The notes under the pieces were generated by a model. It had not been told where the DNA came from and searched no databases. It saw nothing but the letters and a program-made list of their open reading frames with translations. DNA of 12,023 nt from an uncultured Chloroflexota bacterium (GTDB lineage Bacteria; Chloroflexota; Limnocylindria; Limnocylindrales; Limnocylindraceae), in the NCBI GenBank assembly GCA_903847005.1, contig CAINCM010000012.1:1-12023 (forward strand). The letters run 5' to 3'. This document shows, piece after piece, positions 8,483 to 12,023 of this stretch. Positions within the stretch are counted from its first letter, which is position 1. Every line of letters begins with the position of its first letter. The position numbers and the translations under genes are program-made.

Positions 8483-9013
8483 ATGAGCCGAATCGATCCG
8501 TCGAAGCTGACCCTCACCGAGAAAGTCGTTCAGATCAACCGGGTGGCGAAGGTCGTGAAGGGCGGTCGCCGCTTCACCTTCTCCGCGCTGGTCGTGGTCG
8601 GCGACGGCCAAGGCCACGTCGGCGTTGGGGTAGGGAAGGCGGGCGAGGTGCCAGAGTCGATCCGCAAGGGCACCGAGGATGCCAAGAAGCATCTGATCAA
8701 GGTTCCATTCCTCGGCACCACCATCCCGCACGAAGTGCACGCAGAGCACACCGCCAGCCGAGTGATGCTGAAGCCAGCCTCGCAAGGTACCGGAGTGATC
8801 GCCGGCGGCGCGATCCGAGCGGTGATCACCGCTGCAGGGATCCACGACGTCCTCTCCAAGGTCTACGGGTCGTCGAATCCCGTCAACGCCACGCGTGCCG
8901 CCATCGACGCGCTCAGCCAGCTGCGCACTGCGGGTCAGATCTCTGCGGCACGCGGAAAGCGCGTGCGCATCCGCGTCGGCGGTCAGCAGGAGAAGGAGGC
9001 CCACCATGGCTGA
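8483..9013 (+). CDS. rpsE: 30S ribosomal protein S5
   Basis: S5 helps form the mRNA entry channel and controls decoding fidelity together with S4. The product is 176 residues, slightly longer than E. coli S5 (about 166). The N-terminal double-stranded-RNA-binding-like domain has [26 protein letters not shown] at residues 26-31 is the loop where spectinomycin-resistance changes map in other species, and nothing abnormal is seen. It is followed by [19 protein letters not shown] and EVPESIRKG. The C-terminal domain shows [19 protein letters not shown] and [25 protein letters not shown] at 8469-8475 sits 7 nt before the ATG. The 3' end overlaps rpmD by 8 nt. Confidence 0.97.
   Translation: MSRIDPSKLTLTEKVVQINRVAKVVKGGRRFTFSALVVVGDGQGHVGVGVGKAGEVPESIRKGTEDAKKHLIKVPFLGTTIPHEVHAEHTASRVMLKPASQGTGVIAGGAIRAVITAAGIHDVLSKVYGSSNPVNATRAAIDALSQLRTAGQISAARGKRVRIRVGGQQEKEAHHG
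8993..8999 (+). promoter_or_regulatory. Shine-Dalgarno for rpmD (decides its start)
   Basis: AAGGAGG inside the end of rpsE stands 6 nt before the ATG at 9006. It fixes the rpmD start even though the frame is open from 8895, and it explains the 8-nt overlap with rpsE. Confidence 0.75.
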
Positions 9014-9281
9014 GAAGCTGCTCAAGGTCACCCAGGTCCGCAGTGAACTCGGTCACGTCTCGCGCAACCGCGGGACCATCCGCGCGCTCGGACTCGATCG
9101 CATCGGACACAGCAACATCCTCCCCGACAGCCCCGCCGTGCGCGGAGCGATCCGTCAGGTACGCTTCCTGGTGGAAGCCGTCGAGCTGACGGGGGCCGAG
9201 GCCGAGGCCGGCGCGAAGTTCGTCGCTGCCAAGAAGGTGAAGCACGCGAAGCACGCCAAGAAGGCGAAGGGGACAAAGTGA
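9006..9281 (+). CDS. rpmD: 50S ribosomal protein L30 with basic C-terminal tail
   Basis: L30 is a small large-subunit protein missing from several bacterial phyla. The core is clear: [58 protein letters not shown], reaching residue 61, the full length of a normal L30 (about 60). The product continues to 91 residues. The tail begins [16 protein letters not shown] and ends [14 protein letters not shown], a Lys/Ala/His-rich segment resembling basic nucleic-acid-binding tails by composition only. Small tandem repeats underlie it. The start is set by AAGGAGG at 8993-8999; the gene overlaps rpsE by 8 nt and rplO by 4 nt. The core identification is firm; the role of the tail is unknown. Confidence 0.94.
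   Translation: MAEKLLKVTQVRSELGHVSRNRGTIRALGLDRIGHSNILPDSPAVRGAIRQVRFLVEAVELTGAEAEAGAKFVAAKKVKHAKHAKKAKGTK
9195..9209 (+). repeat. GCCGAG tandem repeat in the rpmD tail
   Basis: GCCGAG occurs twice in tandem (9195-9206) followed by a further GCC, encoding Ala-Glu-Ala-Glu-Ala just after the conserved L30 core. It is in frame and marks the beginning of the extension. Confidence 0.6.
9240..9257 (+). repeat. AAGCACGC(G/C) tandem 9-mer in the rpmD tail
   Basis: AAGCACGCG at 9240-9248 is followed directly by AAGCACGCC at 9249-9257 (8 of 9 identical), encoding Lys-His-Ala twice, then AAG AAG GCG AAG. It suggests the basic tail grew by small in-frame duplications (inference). Confidence 0.65.
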
Positions 9282-9856
9282 AACTGCACGACCTGAAGCC
9301 CGCCGTCGGCTCGAAGCGGAAGCGCATTCGCGTAGGCCGCGGCATCGCTGCAGGCCGCGGAAAGACCGCGGGCTACGGCACGAAGGGCCAGACCGCACGC
9401 AGCGGTGGAAGCATCCCGGCCTGGTTCGAAGGCGGTCAGACACCGATTCACATCCGCATCCCAAAGCTTCGCGGCTTCCGCAACGTGCTCCGTGTGGAGT
9501 CGGCGGTCGTCAACGTGGGCCGCATCCAGAACTGGATCGACAGCGGCCGGCTCAAGGGCGAATCGCCGCTCACCATCAACGTCGACGTGCTCGAAGCGGC
9601 GGGCCTCATGAAGAGTCGCGGCAAGCCGCTCAAGGTCCTCGGCGGCGGCAACCTCACGGCCAAACTCTTCGTCCTCGCCGATTCGTTCACGGAGAGCGCG
9701 CTCACGAAGATCAAGGCGGCAGGCGGCAGCACGCAGGTGCTTCAGCTGCCAACGGGAGAGAGCGCGAAACCGGTCGGCGTGACGCCAACGTCCGGTCGGT
9801 CGGCCTCGCGGCCTGCGCCAACCAGTGAAGCGAGCGAGACCTCGCCCGAAGCCTGA
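9278..9856 (+). CDS. rplO: 50S ribosomal protein L15 with Ser/Thr/Pro-rich tail
   Basis: L15 is a late-assembly 50S protein with a long Gly/Arg/Lys-rich N-terminal extension threading 23S rRNA. The N-terminal part is typical: [38 protein letters not shown], then FEGGQTPIHIRIPKLRGF. The globular part has SPLTINVDVLEAAGL, KPLKVLGGGNLTAKL and KIKAAGG, ending the family core near residue 156. The product runs to 192 residues, about 35-40 longer than usual; the tail is Ser/Thr/Pro/Ala-rich and probably disordered. The start is a GTG overlapping the rpmD stop (GTGA), with AAGGGGA at 9267-9273 just upstream. The next gene, secY, follows after the largest gap in the window. Confidence 0.96.
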   Translation: MKLHDLKPAVGSKRKRIRVGRGIAAGRGKTAGYGTKGQTARSGGSIPAWFEGGQTPIHIRIPKLRGFRNVLRVESAVVNVGRIQNWIDSGRLKGESPLTINVDVLEAAGLMKSRGKPLKVLGGGNLTAKLFVLADSFTESALTKIKAAGGSTQVLQLPTGESAKPVGVTPTSGRSASRPAPTSEASETSPEA

Positions 9857-9888
9857 TCAGAGCAGACGACACGGTAGAGCGAGCGAGA
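9829..9888 (+). repeat. 11-nt direct repeat flanking the rplO stop
   Basis: AGCGAGCGAGA occurs exactly at 9829-9839, in the last codons of rplO, and at 9878-9888, in the gap before secY. The copies start 49 nt apart and enclose the rplO stop. Both belong to simple GAGC/GCGA-type sequence, so chance or slippage in low-complexity DNA is possible. Confidence 0.55.
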
Positions 9889-9901
9889 GAGGAGTCGACC
9901 G
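9857..9901 (+). other. 45-nt rplO-secY gap with secY Shine-Dalgarno
   Basis: This is the only non-coding stretch over 13 nt. Its second half is a purine-rich run of GAGC/GAGA/GAGG units (9877-9892) that ends in the secY Shine-Dalgarno AGAGGAG at 9888-9894, 7 nt before the ATG. I see no convincing -35/-10 pair, no hairpin with a U-run and no small ORF. Confidence 0.6.
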
Positions 9902-11191
9902 ATGATTGAGACCCTGCTCAATGCGGTGCGCTCGCCAGAGATTCGACGCAAGGTGCTCTTCGTGGGCGCCATGCTCATCATCTTCCGCTTGCTGAGCCAC
10001 GTGCCGGTACCGGGCGCGGACCCGGCCGCACTCGCCAACTTCTTCGAGGACAACGCCCTCTTCAGCCTGCTCGACCTCTTCTCGGGCGGAGGACTTGCGC
10101 GATTCAGCGTGGTCGGACTCGGCCTCAATCCCTATATCAACGCCTCCATCATCATGCAGCTCATGAGCGGGGTCGTCCCCCGACTCATCGAGCTGAGCCG
10201 TGAGGGCGAGTACGGAAGAAACAAGATCAACCAGTACACGCGCTACCTGACCGTCCCTCTTGCGCTGCTCCAGAGCTACGCCTTCCTCGCGTTGCTGAAC
10301 AGCCAGCAGGTGCTCACCACGCCATTCGACCTTGCCAGCCCGGAGACCCTGGTGCAGATCGTCATCCTCACCACCGGCTCGCTGATCCTCATGTGGGTCG
10401 GGGAGTTGGTCACCGAGCGTGGCATCGGCAACGGCATCAGCTTCATCATCTTCGCCGGCATCATCGGCCGTGTCCCTGGTGCGATCCAGGAGTTCTTGGC
10501 CTCCCCTGACATCTCCGTCTTGGTCGCCTTCGTCGGCGTCGGCGCAGCAGCGGTCGCGGCCATCATCCTGATCACCGAGGGCCAGCGCCGCATCCCAGTC
10601 GAGTACGCGAGCCGCGTGCGCGGCAACCGTGTCTACCAGGGTGGGCGCACCTTCCTGCCGTTGAAGGTGAATCAGGCAGGCGTGATCCCGATCATCTTCT
10701 CGATGAGCATCTTGCTCTTCCCAGCACAGATTGCCGGCTACTTCACCGCCTCTGAAGTCGAGTGGGTGGCCGCGGGAGCGACCTGGATCGTCAACACCCT
10801 GGGGCCACAGAACGAGATCGTCTATCTCCCGTTCTACTTCCTCCTCACGGTGGCGTTCACCTACTTCTACACCGCGTTCACCTTCAAGCCGGATGAGACC
10901 GCAGATCAGCTGCGCAAGAACGGCGGCTTCGTCCCTGGCATTCGTCCCGGTAAGCCAACAGAGGAGTACCTCGGCAAGGTGGTCACGCGCATCACGCTGC
11001 TCGGCTCCATCTTCCTCGGAATCGTGGCTGTCTCGCCGTATGCGCTTGGTGCCTTCTTCGGTGATCTTGGCGGACTCGGCGTCAGCCTCGGCGGCACCGG
11101 TCTGCTCATCGCAGTGAGCGTGGTCGTCGAGACGATGAAGCAGCTCGAGGCACAGATGTTGATGCGCAACTACGAGGGCTTTATCAAGTGA
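9902..11191 (+). CDS. secY: Protein translocase subunit SecY
   Basis: SecY is the channel of the SecYEG translocon in the inner membrane, exporting proteins with SecA and inserting membrane proteins with SRP-FtsY. The product is 429 residues, the normal length, with about ten hydrophobic segments (roughly residues 18-34, 70-88, 115-135, 150-168, 176-195, 205-226, 258-280, 305-328, 360-385 and 393-410). Landmarks are [13 protein letters not shown] in TM2, [19 protein letters not shown], the TM5 stretch [15 protein letters not shown], the loop [33 protein letters not shown], and the cytoplasmic loop [17 protein letters not shown] with the arginine needed for SecA-driven export in E. coli. The end [18 protein letters not shown] is typical. 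AGAGGAG lies 7 nt before the ATG; the stop overlaps adk (GTGA). Confidence 0.98.
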   Translation: MIETLLNAVRSPEIRRKVLFVGAMLIIFRLLSHVPVPGADPAALANFFEDNALFSLLDLFSGGGLARFSVVGLGLNPYINASIIMQLMSGVVPRLIELSREGEYGRNKINQYTRYLTVPLALLQSYAFLALLNSQQVLTTPFDLASPETLVQIVILTTGSLILMWVGELVTERGIGNGISFIIFAGIIGRVPGAIQEFLASPDISVLVAFVGVGAAAVAAIILITEGQRRIPVEYASRVRGNRVYQGGRTFLPLKVNQAGVIPIIFSMSILLFPAQIAGYFTASEVEWVAAGATWIVNTLGPQNEIVYLPFYFLLTVAFTYFYTAFTFKPDETADQLRKNGGFVPGIRPGKPTEEYLGKVVTRITLLGSIFLGIVAVSPYALGAFFGDLGGLGVSLGGTGLLIAVSVVVETMKQLEAQMLMRNYEGFIK

Positions 11192-11844
11192 TCTTGGTCC
11201 TTCTCGGCGCCCCTGGCGCAGGGAAGGGGACGCAGGCGGAGGCGCTGGCCGCCGCCACCGGCGCCGCACACGTGGCCACGGGCGACCTCTTCCGCGCAGA
11301 GATCGCGGCAGGCAGCGAGCTCGGTCGCAGCGCAGCCTCCTACATCGATGCGGGACGACTCGTCCCCGACGAAGTGACCGTCGGGATGATCAGCGCGCGA
11401 CTTGCACAGCCCGATGCCGCGTCACGGGTGATCCTCGATGGCTTCCCGCGAAACACGGCCCAGGTGGCGGCACTCGATGCCGCATTCGCCGCCAGCGGGC
11501 GCGCGATCAGCGCGATCTTTCTCAAGGTCGACGTGGGGATCTTGACCGCGCGACTCACCGGTCGGCGGGTCTGTTCGTCGTGTGGCCGATCCTTCCATGT
11601 CGAAAGCCGACCACCGGCGGTCGCGGGGGTCTGCGACGCGTGCGGCGCGGCGCTGATCACACGTCGCGACGACGCACCTGAGACCGTTGCGGCACGACTG
11701 GCAAACCAGCTGAGCGCACTCGACGAGGTCGTCGAAAACTATCGCAGCTCGGGCCGACTGCAGGTGGTCGAAGGGGTCGGAGAGATCGCCGCAATCCAGG
11801 CGCGACTCGCGACCGCGGCGCGGGCCGTCGGTTTCGGATCGTGA
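11188..11844 (+). CDS. adk: Adenylate kinase, zinc-LID type
   Basis: Adk catalyses ATP + AMP = 2 ADP in the cytoplasm, balancing adenylates and feeding nucleotide synthesis. The product is 218 residues, standard for the long form. The P-loop [10 protein letters not shown] is at residues 7-16, the AMP-binding segment [10 protein letters not shown] at 30-39, and the signature ILDGFPRNT at 82-90. The long LID domain carries C129-x2-C132 and C149-x2-C152, the structural zinc site found in Gram-positive and many other bacteria but not in E. coli, followed by the catalytic [13 protein letters not shown] at 159-171. The start is a GTG overlapping the secY stop by 4 nt. Linkage to secY and map is the common arrangement in Gram-positive and related bacteria. 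Confidence 0.97.
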   Translation: MILVLLGAPGAGKGTQAEALAAATGAAHVATGDLFRAEIAAGSELGRSAASYIDAGRLVPDEVTVGMISARLAQPDAASRVILDGFPRNTAQVAALDAAFAASGRAISAIFLKVDVGILTARLTGRRVCSSCGRSFHVESRPPAVAGVCDACGAALITRRDDAPETVAARLANQLSALDEVVENYRSSGRLQVVEGVGEIAAIQARLATAARAVGFGS

Positions 11845-11851
11845 CGAGGCG

Positions 11852-12023
11852 ATGAGCGGCGTCACCAGGAAGTCCGCCCAGGAGATTGCGCTGATGCGAC
11901 GCGCGGGCGGCGTAGTCTCAGATGTCCTTGCGCTCGTGCAAGAGCGTGCCGTACCTGGGGCGAGCAGTGCGGAGATCGCGGCCGCCGCAGAGCGCATGAT
12001 CCTCGCGGCCGGGGCGGTGTCGA
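11852..12023 (+). CDS. map: Methionine aminopeptidase type I, N-terminal part (runs off window)
   Basis: Map removes the initiator methionine from nascent proteins with a two-metal site. Only the first 57 codons are present: MSGVTRKSAQEIALMRRAGG, VVSDVLALVQ, VPGASSAEIAAAAERMI, LAAGAVS. This matches the family N-terminus (K-S/T-x-x-E-I-x-x-M-R-x-A-G, then V-x-P-G-x-S/T-T/S-x-E-I/L). The metal-binding residues lie beyond the window, so the call rests on this N-terminus and on the secY-adk-map order. The start lies 7 nt after the adk stop. GAGG at 11846-11849 is only 2 nt from the ATG, too close for a normal Shine-Dalgarno; no better start in this frame keeps the conserved segment. Confidence 0.9.
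   Translation, partial: MSGVTRKSAQEIALMRRAGGVVSDVLALVQERAVPGASSAEIAAAAERMILAAGAVS

Noticed and set aside
7940..9031. 363-codon minus-strand ORF across rplF-rplR-rpsE
   Set aside because: It runs antisense to three clear ribosomal genes, shows no recognisable domain and has skewed composition; a shadow of GC-rich codon usage.
9802..9813. GGCC-TCGC-GGCC hairpin near the end of rplO as a terminator
   Set aside because: The stem has only 4 bp, lies inside coding sequence and has no U-run after it; secY follows in the same direction with its own ribosome-binding site.
9857..9901. Internal promoter before secY
   Set aside because: No credible -35/-10 pair is visible in the 45 nt; a promoter inside rplO cannot be excluded but is not supported.
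9857..11269. 470-codon minus-strand ORF opposite secY
   Set aside because: It mirrors secY almost exactly, has an artificial composition (very rich in Asp, Glu, Arg, His), no family motif and no ribosome-binding site. GC-rich genes commonly keep an antisense frame open.

Overview
The window is a conserved bacterial translation and secretion locus. It covers the end of the str operon (3' part of tuf), the whole S10 operon, and the spc operon as far as secY, adk and the first codons of map. All 25 genes lie on the + strand in the classical bacterial order: tuf-rpsJ-rplC-rplD-rplW-rplB-rpsS-rplV-rpsC-rplP-rpmC-rpsQ-rplN-rplX-rplE-rpsZ(S14)-rpsH-rplF-rplR-rpsE-rpmD-rplO-secY-adk-map. I see no RNA gene, mobile element, CRISPR array or foreign cargo.

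Organism: a GC-rich bacterium with G/C-dominated third codon positions, TGA as the main stop (16 of 24 visible stops, against 5 TAG and 3 TAA) and frequent GTG starts. The short zinc-type S14, an L24 with a C-terminal Cys4 ribbon, an Adk with a Cys4 LID, the presence of L30 and tuf directly before rpsJ all argue against a typical gammaproteobacterium. L16, L29 and SecY read most like Chloroflexota to me, but this is an impression from memory and needs a tree.

Layout: 1-598 is tuf; 602-5665 is the S10 group (S10, L3, L4, L23, L2, S19, L22, S3, L16, L29, S17); 5662-9856 is the spc group (L14, L24, L5, S14, S8, L6, L18, S5, L30, L15); 9902-11844 is secY-adk; 11852 to the end is the start of map. 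Eleven of the 24 junctions overlap (eight ATGA/GTGA, two TGATG, one of 8 nt) and the others are 1-13 nt, except 45 nt before secY. No stretch over 45 nt lacks a gene, so one co-transcribed unit with strong translational coupling is the simplest reading. The products build the two ribosomal subunits, deliver aminoacyl-tRNA (EF-Tu), insert and export proteins (SecY), keep adenylate balance (Adk) and trim the initiator methionine (Map).

No undescribed system is visible. The points most worth checking are the low-complexity C-terminal tails on L16, L30 and L15, which carry small tandem repeats; the lack of room for the E. coli-type S10 leader and S8 operator; an 11-nt direct repeat around the rplO stop; and a difference in proline codon choice between tuf and the genes after it.
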